A program made the position numbers and the translations under genes. The notes beneath the pieces were generated by a model. It worked only from the letters and a program-made list of their open reading frames with translations. It made no database searches and was not told the DNA's origin. A stretch of DNA of 7,648 bases, taken from the NCBI GenBank assembly GCA_904502045.1, contig CAJGEB010000045.1, forward strand, positions 1 through 7,648. The letters are read 5' to 3'. Positions 1-5,917 of the stretch are shown here, piece after piece. This stretch comes from an uncultured Oscillospiraceae bacterium. GTDB taxonomy: Bacteria > Bacillota > Clostridia > Oscillospirales > Ruminococcaceae. The stretch's first letter is position 1, and each line of letters starts with the position of its first letter.

Positions 1-642
1 GCGCATATTATAAAAATACATTCCGAAACAGCCGAAAAGCGTGCGGACTATTTTACGGTGGAGCGTGAGGAGCTGCGCAAGATTAAAACGAAACCGTTTC
101 CCGTTTACGACGATGCGGCGGCGGATAGAATGAAAGCGGAGATACTCAATGCGCGAAATCAGCTTGATTCCGTGGGCGGAGTTATAGAGTGTGCGGTTTT
201 AGGTATGCCGGTGGGAATAGGAGAGCCTATTTTTGAAACTATCGAGGGAAAGATAGCATCGGCGATATTTTCGGTTCCTGCAGTCAAGGGAATTGAATTC
301 GGAAGCGGATTTTCCTGCGCGGATATGTACGGAAGCGAGCATAACGATCCGTTTTATATGAGTGAGGACGGCAGTGTAAAGACTCGGACAAATAATCACG
401 GCGGAATACTCGGCGGAATATCTTCGGGAATGCCGATAGTGTTCAAAACGGCGATAAAGCCTACTCCGTCGATAGCCAAAGAGCAGGACAGCGTGAGCTT
501 TTCGGAGAAAAAGGACGTTAAACTGGAAATAAGAGGAAGGCACGATCCTTGCATAGTACCGCGTGCGGTTCCGGTAATCGAGGCGGCGACGGCACTTTCG
601 ATTTTGGATCTGATTATGGAAAATAAAAAATATGATATATGA
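1..642 (+). CDS. aroC: Chorismate synthase, C-terminal part (5' truncated by window edge)
   Basis: Chorismate synthase converts 5-enolpyruvylshikimate-3-phosphate to chorismate in the cytoplasm, using reduced FMN; it is the last step of the shikimate pathway. The frame is open from base 1, so 213 residues are seen and roughly the first 150 of a usual 350-390 are outside the window; the in-frame GTG at 58 is internal, not a start. Family landmarks are visible in order: DSVGGVIE near residue 53, PVGIGEPIFE near 70, PAVKGIEFGSGF near 91, NNHGGILGGISSGMPI near 131, KPTPSIAKEQ near 153, and the C-terminal signature GRHDPCIVPRAVPVIEA with H181-D182. The chain ends a little after the signature helix, with a short tail. 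pheA starts 21 bases after the TGA stop, so this gene belongs to the same transcript. The identification is very secure; only the N-terminus is unseen. Confidence 0.96.
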   Translation, partial: AHIIKIHSETAEKRADYFTVEREELRKIKTKPFPVYDDAAADRMKAEILNARNQLDSVGGVIECAVLGMPVGIGEPIFETIEGKIASAIFSVPAVKGIEFGSGFSCADMYGSEHNDPFYMSEDGSVKTRTNNHGGILGGISSGMPIVFKTAIKPTPSIAKEQDSVSFSEKKDVKLEIRGRHDPCIVPRAVPVIEAATALSILDLIMENKKYDI

Positions 643-649
643 GTGCGCG

Positions 650-655
650 AAGGAG
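650..655 (+). promoter_or_regulatory. Ribosome binding site deciding the pheA start
   Basis: AAGGAG lies 8 bases before ATG 664. The frame also has an upstream GTG at 643, but that codon lies ahead of this site and has no Shine-Dalgarno sequence of its own, so ATG 664 is the better start. The same AAGGAG plus 8-base spacing recurs before aroEK and aroQ. Confidence 0.8.
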
Positions 656-663
656 ATAAAAAG

Positions 664-1815
664 ATGGAAGACATGAAGATTTACCGTGAGCAGATTGATA
701 AGATAGACGATGAAATGGTAAGGCTGTTTCAGGAGAGAATGGCAGTAGCGGGAAAGATAGCAGAGATAAAAAAGGGAAGCAATCTACCGGTACTTGACGT
801 AAAAAGGGAACGCGAAAAGCTTGCTGACGTACAGTCGAAGGCAGATAAAGAGTATGAGTCGTATGTGAGAATACTCTATTCGCTGCTGTTTGAAATGAGC
901 CGTTCCTACCAGCAGAAAAAGCTTGATGTTGAGAATGATTTGTATAAAGAGATTGAAAAAGCGGTTGAAGTATCAACTAACACGGAGTTTCCGAAAAGTG
1001 CCGTTATTGCGTGTCAGGGAGTCGAGGGCTCCTACTCTCAGATAGCCTGCGATAAAATGTTCAGCAGTGCAAATATTATGTATTTCGACAGCTTCGATAA
1101 GGTGTTTTCTGCTATTGATAAGGGACTTTGCAGATACGGTGTTTTGCCGATTGAAAACAGTACTGCAGGTTCGGTCAATAAGATATACGATTTGATGATG
1201 GAGCACCGTTTTTACATAGTAAAAAGCGCGAGGATAAAGGTGGACCATAACCTTTTTGCAAAAGACGGAGTAAAGCTGTCTGATATAAAGGAAGTGTTTA
1301 CTCACGAGCAGGCAATAACACAGTGTTCGGAGTTTTTGGCATCGCTTGGTAAAAATGTGAAGATTACTCCTTGTGAGAACACTGCAATAGCGGCTAAAAT
1401 GGTGTCCGAATCGGACAGAAAGGATATTGCGGCAATAAGCTCCAGATACTGCGCTCAGCTTTACGGACTTAAGAGTTTAAAAAGCTCAGTACAGAACAGA
1501 GATAACAATTATACAAGATTTATCTGTATTTCCCGCGAGCTTGAGATATATCCCGGAGCGGATAAAACGAGTATCATGATGACTCTGCCGCACCAGCCCG
1601 GAGCTCTCTACAAGGCGCTTGCAAGATTTTACACCATAGGAATAAACTTAATAAAGCTTGAGAGCCGTCCGATGCCGAACAGAGATTTTGAGTTTATGTT
1701 TTATTTTGATCTCGAAACCTCGGTGTATTCCGAAGAGTTTATGCAGATGATCTGTGATCTTGACAAGGTAAGTGAGGATTTCAGATATCTCGGAAGCTAC
1801 GGGGAGACCGTTTAA
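664..1815 (+). CDS. pheA: Bifunctional chorismate mutase / prephenate dehydratase (P-protein)
   Basis: The enzyme converts chorismate to prephenate and prephenate to phenylpyruvate, committing carbon to phenylalanine; it acts in the cytoplasm. From ATG 664 the protein has 383 residues, normal for fused P-proteins. Residues 1-86 are an AroQ-class helical chorismate mutase: R8, R25, K36, D45, R48 and E49 match E. coli R11, R28, K39, D48, R51 and E52 at a constant offset of three, with a Gln at 83-84 near the position of Q88. After a linker, residues 112-290 are the dehydratase, with GVEGSYSQ (119-126), PIENS (162-166) and TRF (284-286). Residues 302-383 are an ACT domain with PGALYKAL (312-319) and LESRP (332-336), the counterparts of the GALV and ESRP phenylalanine-binding motifs, so feedback inhibition by phenylalanine is expected. 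All key residues are present. It sits between aroC and aroEK in one operon. Confidence 0.96.
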   Translation: MEDMKIYREQIDKIDDEMVRLFQERMAVAGKIAEIKKGSNLPVLDVKREREKLADVQSKADKEYESYVRILYSLLFEMSRSYQQKKLDVENDLYKEIEKAVEVSTNTEFPKSAVIACQGVEGSYSQIACDKMFSSANIMYFDSFDKVFSAIDKGLCRYGVLPIENSTAGSVNKIYDLMMEHRFYIVKSARIKVDHNLFAKDGVKLSDIKEVFTHEQAITQCSEFLASLGKNVKITPCENTAIAAKMVSESDRKDIAAISSRYCAQLYGLKSLKSSVQNRDNNYTRFICISRELEIYPGADKTSIMMTLPHQPGALYKALARFYTIGINLIKLESRPMPNRDFEFMFYFDLETSVYSEEFMQMICDLDKVSEDFRYLGSYGETV

Positions 1816-1819
1816 GGAG
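1814..1819 (+). promoter_or_regulatory. aroEK ribosome binding site overlapping the pheA stop codon
   Basis: The sequence TAAGGAG contains the pheA TAA (1813-1815) and the AAGGAG site (1814-1819) for ATG 1828, with 8 bases between. A ribosome terminating on pheA covers this site, which suits translational coupling or re-initiation. The coupling itself is inferred. Confidence 0.75.
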
Positions 1820-1827
1820 CGTTTGGA

Positions 1828-3048
1828 ATGAAAAAGTGCGGACTTTTGGGAGAAAAACTTTCGCATAGTTATTCACCGTATATCCACGGTATGCTGGGGA
1901 AGTACGAGTATGTTCTTTTTGAGAAAAGCCGTGAGGACGTCGAGGAGTTCATTAAACAGGGGGATTTTGACGGAATCAATGTTACCATTCCGTACAAAAA
2001 GGTCGCGTTTGCGCTTTGTGATGAGGTGTCAGATGAAGCAAAGCGGCTTGGGAACGTGAATACGGTAGTCAGAAGGAAGGACGGCAGCCTTTTCGGAACC
2101 AATACCGATTATTACGGATTTTGCTACACGGTAAAGCGTAGCGGAGTTTCTGTTTTCGGTAAAAAAGCAATTGTACTCGGAAGCGGCGGAGCTTCAAGTA
2201 CGGTGTGTGCAGTACTGAGGGAGCTCGGAGCCAAAGAGGTAACAGTGATTTCGAGAAACGGAGAAGATAATTATGAAAATCTCGAAAAGCACTATGACGC
2301 AGAGATAATAGTCAATGCGACTCCGGTGGGAATGTACCCCAAGACAGACAGCTCCCTCATTGAACTTGAGCGTTTCGGTAAGTGTGTGGGAGTTTTTGAC
2401 GTGATATATAATCCTGCAAAAACAAAGCTGCTGCTTGATGCGGAAAGACTCGGAATAGCTCACGAAAACGGACTTGCTATGCTTGTGGCGCAGGCGAAGG
2501 CGAGTGCGGAGTATTTTGCGGGAGAAAAGATAGAGGATTCAGAGATAGAGAGGATGCTTAAAAAGCTTTCCGCGGATATGAAAAATATTATTCTTGTGGG
2601 AATGCCGGGCAGCGGAAAAAGTACTATCGGTAAGCTGATTGCCGAAGAGAGTAAGAGAAGATTCGTTGATATTGATGAATACATCGCCCGAAAAGCAGGA
2701 ATCTCGATACCGCAGATATTTGAAAAGTCGGGCGAGGAAGGCTTCAGAAGGCTTGAAACGCAGGCGCTGCGCGAAGTGTGCAGGGAGTCGTCACTTGTTA
2801 TCGCTACGGGCGGAGGCTGCGTAACGCGGGAAGAAAACTACCCTGCCTTACATCAAAACGGAACGATAATATGGATAAAGAGGGAGCTTTCCGACCTTGC
2901 GAAAGAGGGCAGACCGCTGTCGCAAGGTAATCTTAATGAGATGTACGAAAGAAGAAAGCCGATGTATGAGTGGTTCTGCGACTTTGAAGTAACGAACGAG
3001 GGGAACGCTTCCGATGTGGCTCGAAAATGTCTTGATATTATAAAATAA
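1828..3048 (+). CDS. aroE/aroK: Fused shikimate dehydrogenase (AroE) - shikimate kinase (AroK)
   Basis: One 406-residue chain covers two consecutive shikimate pathway steps: NADPH reduction of 3-dehydroshikimate to shikimate, then ATP phosphorylation to shikimate-3-phosphate. Residues 1-245 are AroE: shikimate-binding S14 and S16 in LSHSYSPYIH, catalytic K57 in NVTIPYKK, GNVNT at 75-79, catalytic D94 in GTNTDYYGF, a Rossmann loop LGSGGASSTV, NATPVGMYP, DVIYNPAKT, and a late GLAMLVAQA. Residues 251-406 are the kinase: Walker A GMPGSGKST (258-266), D281/D283 in FVDIDEY, R307 in GEEGFRRLE, GGG at 328-330, lid residues RPLS (362-365), and R375/R376 before KPMYE. Both sets of catalytic residues are intact, so both halves should be active. 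Each domain is slightly shorter than the usual stand-alone enzyme. The kinase's own Met251 (ATG 2578) has no convincing ribosome binding site, which supports a true fusion rather than two genes. Confidence 0.94.
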   Translation: MKKCGLLGEKLSHSYSPYIHGMLGKYEYVLFEKSREDVEEFIKQGDFDGINVTIPYKKVAFALCDEVSDEAKRLGNVNTVVRRKDGSLFGTNTDYYGFCYTVKRSGVSVFGKKAIVLGSGGASSTVCAVLRELGAKEVTVISRNGEDNYENLEKHYDAEIIVNATPVGMYPKTDSSLIELERFGKCVGVFDVIYNPAKTKLLLDAERLGIAHENGLAMLVAQAKASAEYFAGEKIEDSEIERMLKKLSADMKNIILVGMPGSGKSTIGKLIAEESKRRFVDIDEYIARKAGISIPQIFEKSGEEGFRRLETQALREVCRESSLVIATGGGCVTREENYPALHQNGTIIWIKRELSDLAKEGRPLSQGNLNEMYERRKPMYEWFCDFEVTNEGNASDVARKCLDIIK

Positions 3049-3053
3049 AGGAG
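3047..3053 (+). promoter_or_regulatory. aroQ ribosome binding site overlapping the aroEK stop codon
   Basis: TAAAGGAG holds the aroEK stop (3046-3048) and the AAAGGAG site (3047-3053), 8 bases before GTG 3062. It selects the GTG start and repeats the stop/ribosome-binding-site overlap seen between pheA and aroEK. Confidence 0.75.
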
Positions 3054-3061
3054 CGGGAAAG

Positions 3062-3502
3062 GTGAAAATACTTGTTATAAACGGTCCGAATCTTAATATG
3101 CTCGGAATACGGGAGCCTGAAATTTACGGCAATAAGACCTATGCGGACCTTGAGAAAATGATAGAGGAGCTCTGTGCAGAAGAGGGAATAGAGGTCAGCG
3201 TATTTCAGTCGAACTACGAGGGAGCCATTATTGATGAGATACAGAAGGCGTATTTTGACAAGGTGGACGGAATCGTGATAAATCCCGCAGCTTATACTCA
3301 CACTAGCGTGGGAATCCTTGATGCGCTTAAGGCGACGGCTATTCCCGCGGTAGAAGTGCATCTGTCCGACGTAAAAACGAGAGAGGATTTCAGACAGATA
3401 TCCTACGCAGGAAAAGCATGTGTAAAAACTTATATGGGACTCGGCTTTGACGGATATAAAGAGGCAATCTTTTATCTTAAAGAGTACCTAAAGGGGAAAT
3501 AG
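3062..3502 (+). CDS. aroQ: Type II 3-dehydroquinate dehydratase
   Basis: This cytoplasmic enzyme (usually a dodecamer in this family) removes water from 3-dehydroquinate to give 3-dehydroshikimate, the substrate of the AroE half encoded just upstream. The 146 residues match the normal 140-150. Start GTG 3062 is fixed by the preceding AAAGGAG and gives the canonical N-terminus KILVINGPNLNMLGIREPEIYG. Active-site residues seen: R17 and Y22 (flexible lid arginine and catalytic tyrosine), N74 in INPAAYTH, E98 and H100 in EVHLSD, R107 and R111. Two usually conserved neighbours differ: the Asn after HLS is Asp103, and the FRxHS-type segment reads FRQIS. The central segment SNYEGAIIDEIQ also varies from the common SNxEGxLIDxIH. 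None of these removes a known catalytic residue, so activity is expected. The name aroQ here means DHQase, not the chorismate mutase class of the same letter. Confidence 0.95.
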   Translation: MKILVINGPNLNMLGIREPEIYGNKTYADLEKMIEELCAEEGIEVSVFQSNYEGAIIDEIQKAYFDKVDGIVINPAAYTHTSVGILDALKATAIPAVEVHLSDVKTREDFRQISYAGKACVKTYMGLGFDGYKEAIFYLKEYLKGK

Positions 3503-3550
3503 TCCCTGAGATACTGCTCGCGAAATGCGTGCGGTGTTGTTTTGAAAAAA

Positions 3551-3588
3551 GAAAGGAAGGCTTTCGATACGAAAGCTGTGGAATAACT
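3551..3588 (+). promoter_or_regulatory. Distant Shine-Dalgarno with hairpin spacer before the EamA start
   Basis: GAAAGGAAGG (3551-3560) is the best Shine-Dalgarno upstream of ATG 3589; the same AAAGGAAGG serves the permease gene on the other strand, where it sits 6 bases from its ATG. Here 28 bases intervene. They contain a perfect 7-bp hairpin, GCTTTCG (3560-3566), loop ATA, CGAAAGC (3570-3576). Folding would shorten the effective distance to about 12-13 bases. No ATG, GTG or TTG lies in frame between the site and 3589. Function in translation is inferred. Confidence 0.5.
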
Positions 3589-4533
3589 ATGGATAAGACC
3601 AAGACACAGTTTAAAGGCGTTTTAATGCTGCTTATTACCGCATTTATATGGGGTAGCTCATTTGTGGCACAGAGTATAGGTATGGAGGACGTGGAGGCGT
3701 TCACCTTCAGCGGAATACGCACCTTAATGGGAGCAGCGGTACTTCTTCCTTTTATATTTGTACGGGATAAGCTGGGTAAAAAGCAAATGAGTGAGGAAGA
3801 AAGGGCGCAGAAAAGGAAATCCGACAAAAAGGCAATAGCTTACGGTGCGATACTCGGAATAGCCTTCTGTATAGCGGGGAATTTCCAGCAGTTTGCGTTT
3901 AACTATTCCACGTCGGGAAAGATAGCCTTTATAACGGCTTTGTATATGTTTTTCGTACCGTTTATCGGACTGTTTTTCAGAAAAAGAGTACCTGCGCTGA
4001 CATGGGGATGCGTTGCGCTCGGGTTTGTCGGACTTTTTTGTCTGTGCGTTGATCCGACTGATATTTCCAATATAAACAAGGGAGATATTTTAGCGTTTAT
4101 ATGTGCGATATGGTACGCGGTACATATTTTACTTGTCGAAAAATTTGCAACCGAAACAGACGGAATAAAACTGTCGTGCGTACAGTTTGCGGTAGCGGGA
4201 ACCATCTCCTGCATACTGATGTTTATATTTGAGGATCCGCAGATAGCATCAATAAAGAGCGCGATACTTCCGCTGCTTTACTCCGGAGTTATGAGCTGCG
4301 GAATTGCCTACACCTTACAGATAGTAGGACAAAAGTACACCGAGGCAACGATAGCCTCACTGCTTATGTGTATGGAGTCGGTGTTCGGTGTGTTGGCGGG
4401 AGCCATTATACTTAATGAAAAATTGCGCTTTCTTGAGATAGTGGGCTGTGTGATAATGTTTGCAGCGATAATAATATCTCAGCTTTCCGAAACGATAATG
4501 CAAAAGAGAAAAAATATAAAGACGGCAGAATAA
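3589..4533 (+). CDS. DMT-superfamily transporter with two EamA repeats
   Basis: A 314-residue inner-membrane protein with about ten hydrophobic helices in two halves, as in EamA/RhaT drug/metabolite transporters. The first helix carries the family-typical ITAFIWGSSFVAQ (16-28); the second repeat begins near residue 165 (GDILAFICAIWYAVHILLVEK) and ends with ASLLMCMESVFGVLAGAIILNE (256-277), the usual EamA closing pattern. A highly charged loop (residues about 59-81, rich in Lys, Glu and Arg) separates helices 2 and 3. ATG 3589 is preferred over an upstream in-frame GTG at 3529, because the added residues would be polar and are not part of the fold. It lies 86 bases after aroQ with no clear promoter or terminator between, so it probably shares the aromatic operon transcript. 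The E. coli aromatic amino acid exporter YddG is also a DMT protein, which makes export of a pathway product plausible; the substrate is not shown by the sequence. Confidence 0.88.
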   Translation: MDKTKTQFKGVLMLLITAFIWGSSFVAQSIGMEDVEAFTFSGIRTLMGAAVLLPFIFVRDKLGKKQMSEEERAQKRKSDKKAIAYGAILGIAFCIAGNFQQFAFNYSTSGKIAFITALYMFFVPFIGLFFRKRVPALTWGCVALGFVGLFCLCVDPTDISNINKGDILAFICAIWYAVHILLVEKFATETDGIKLSCVQFAVAGTISCILMFIFEDPQIASIKSAILPLLYSGVMSCGIAYTLQIVGQKYTEATIASLLMCMESVFGVLAGAIILNEKLRFLEIVGCVIMFAAIIISQLSETIMQKRKNIKTAE

Positions 4534-4539
4534 AAAGAA

Positions 4540-4571
4540 ACCTCGTAAGAAACTTCTTACGAGGTGTTTTT
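4540..4571. terminator. Bidirectional intrinsic terminator between converging genes
   Basis: CCTCGTAAGA (4541-4550) pairs perfectly with TCTTACGAGG (4555-4564) around a 4-base loop, and A4540-T4565 extends the stem. On the + strand a TGTTTTT tract follows; on the - strand the flanking AAAAAGAAA reads as TTTCTTTTT. It starts 7 bases after the EamA stop and lies 10 bases beyond the stop of the opposite permease gene, so it can end both transcripts. Confidence 0.9.
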
Positions 4572-4580
4572 GTGGACGAA

Positions 4581-5744
4581 TTACGCTGCAAAGGAATTTA
4601 TCAATGTCATAAACAGAAAGAGGATTATCAAAAATCCGAAATTGAATGCGGAAAAGAGTTTGACGTAATATTTGGTGTGGCCGGGATTGCGGGAGGTGTA
4701 CTCTCTGTAAGTAATGAGGCTGGCGAGGGATGAGATGAGGGTACCGACACCGCCGATGTTAACTCCGACGAGCAGGTCGCGGTAGTTTGAGGTGAATTGC
4801 GAAAGTAACGCCGCAGAAGGAACGTTACTTATACACTGGCAGGAGAGAGTACTGAACAGCAGAGTATTTTTCTCCATCAAAAACGAAAAGGAGTCCCTTA
4901 CTATATCAATTCTCGACATATTTCCTGCAAAGATAAAGAAGAACACAAAGGTGAAAAGCAGGGGGTAATCCACAATCTTGAGCGCGGAGCGGTCAAGGAA
5001 GAAAATTGCGATGGGGATTATGATAAGACCTATCCAGTAGGGAATACCGCGAAATACGATTGCGATAGATAACGCAAAAAGCAGCAGATAGATTACGGTT
5101 TTGGCTACGGGCAGGGAGTCGTGCTCCTTTTTTATCTCCATCGGCTCTGATTTTACGAAAATAACGCAGCAAAGTGTAATCAAAACTACCGATAAAATGA
5201 AGGGGGGAGCCATTATTCCCATAAATTCAAGGGTCGGAATGTTAAATTTACTGTATAGATAAAGATTTTGCGGGTTACCGAACGGTGTCAGCATACCGCC
5301 GAGATTTGCCGAAATATTCTGCATAATAAAGGTAAACGCCATATATTTTTCTTTACCGCAGGAGCTGAGAACAAAATACCCGAGCGGTAAAAACGTGAGC
5401 AGCGCCATATCATTTGCTATAAGCATGGAGCCGATAAAGGTGATATATGAAAGGGCAAGCGTACACATACGGGCGTTTTTGAAAAGCAGTACTACCTTTT
5501 TGGCAAGTATGTAAAAGAAATTGATTCTTTTGAGGGCGCAAACTACCGCTAAAACGCAGAAAAGACAGGTGAGGGTTTTGAAGTCGAAGTAGCCGATGTA
5601 CTCTCTGTCGACGGGTACTGCGAGCGTAGTTATCAGTGCGGCGGCAAAAGCAATACTCATAACCGCATTCTTTTTTATAAAATTTAAAATTTTACCAAAA
5701 TCAAAGGAGTGGTGAGGGAGCTTTAAAGCGGAGGTATGAGCCAT
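4581..5744 (-). CDS. ArsB/NhaD/SLC13-type (ion transporter superfamily) permease, substrate unknown
   Basis: A 387-residue integral membrane protein with about 10-11 hydrophobic segments. Two half-motifs typical of ArsB, NhaD and SLC13 permeases are seen: NISANLGGMLTPFGNPQNL (143-161) and, in the second half, CISNVPSAALL (304-314) followed by VNIGGVGTLISSLAS (328-342). ANDMALLTFLPL (110-121) precedes the first. These re-entrant-loop motifs form the substrate and ion site in the family. ATG 5744 is chosen because AAAGGAAGG (5759-5751) stands 6 bases before it; the longer frame to GTG 5762 would have its start ahead of this site. The residues suggest an anion or carboxylate carrier or an ion/proton antiporter, but they do not separate arsenite, dicarboxylate, citrate and Na+/H+ options. 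There is no arsR- or arsenic-type neighbour, so I do not call arsB. The gene is transcribed alone from its own promoter. Confidence 0.85.
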   Translation of the reverse strand: MAHTSALKLPHHSFDFGKILNFIKKNAVMSIAFAAALITTLAVPVDREYIGYFDFKTLTCLFCVLAVVCALKRINFFYILAKKVVLLFKNARMCTLALSYITFIGSMLIANDMALLTFLPLGYFVLSSCGKEKYMAFTFIMQNISANLGGMLTPFGNPQNLYLYSKFNIPTLEFMGIMAPPFILSVVLITLCCVIFVKSEPMEIKKEHDSLPVAKTVIYLLLFALSIAIVFRGIPYWIGLIIIPIAIFFLDRSALKIVDYPLLFTFVFFFIFAGNMSRIDIVRDSFSFLMEKNTLLFSTLSCQCISNVPSAALLSQFTSNYRDLLVGVNIGGVGTLISSLASLITYREYTSRNPGHTKYYVKLFSAFNFGFLIILFLFMTLINSFAA

Positions 5745-5774
5745 ATTATGCCTTCCTTTCACTGATTTATCTAT

Positions 5775-5811
5775 TCACACAATTGGATAGTATACCACTT
5801 TTGAGGTGTGA
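5775..5811 (-). promoter_or_regulatory. Extended -10 promoter of the permease gene with flanking inverted hexamers
   Basis: On the - strand TGGTATACT (5797-5789) is an extended -10 element (TGnTATACT), with no good -35 at 16-18 bases. A start near 5782 would give a leader of about 40 bases with the ribosome binding site at 5759-5751. TCACAC (5775-5780) and GTGTGA (5806-5811) form an inverted pair with 25 bases between, bracketing the -10; this could be an operator, but it may be chance. The order is opposite to a CRP site (TGTGA before TCACA). Confidence 0.6.
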
Positions 5812-5872
5812 TAGCTATGGCAATATCTGCTAAATATTATATTTCGGAAAAGAAGTTTTAGTGTTAAATGAA

Positions 5873-5904
5873 AAAGCGCAATACTCAAAAAAGTACTGCG
5901 CTTT
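5873..5904 (-). terminator. Intrinsic terminator of the acyltransferase gene
   Basis: A 13-bp stem, 5873-5885 against 5892-5904, with a 6-base loop. In - strand RNA the one imperfect position is a G-U pair, whereas on the + strand it is an A-C mismatch, so the structure is built for the - strand. It begins 13 bases after the acyltransferase stop codon (5920-5918) and ends in a run of T (TTTTTCATTT). It also separates that gene from the permease promoter downstream. Confidence 0.85.
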
Positions 5905-5917
5905 AATAAATGCGGGA

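Noticed and set aside
199..1305. Several - strand open frames of about 90-120 codons opposite aroC and pheA
   Set aside because: Antisense to strongly conserved coding sequence; products are Ser/His/Arg-rich without domains, as expected from mirrored codon bias.
2578..3048. Separate aroK gene starting at ATG 2578
   Set aside because: The frame is continuous with aroE and there is no Shine-Dalgarno sequence at a workable distance; a fusion is simpler.
3492..3507. Small inverted repeat AGGGG...TCCCT spanning the aroQ stop, considered as a terminator
   Set aside because: Only about five pairs, one a G-U, and no T tract follows; too weak to end transcription, so the operon probably continues into the EamA gene.
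3525..3545. Mini-frame ATG to TGA (MRAVLF) before the EamA gene, considered as a leader peptide
   Set aside because: No Shine-Dalgarno sequence in front, no run of regulatory codons (no Phe, Trp or Tyr cluster) and no terminator/antiterminator pair around it.
3542..3570. TTGAAA considered as a -35 of a promoter for the EamA gene
   Set aside because: The hexamer 17 bases downstream (CGATAC) is a very poor -10 and would place the start inside the leader hairpin.
5811..5818. 8-base palindrome ATAGCTAT upstream of the permease promoter
   Set aside because: Short, AT-rich and expected by chance; no second copy or larger symmetry around it.
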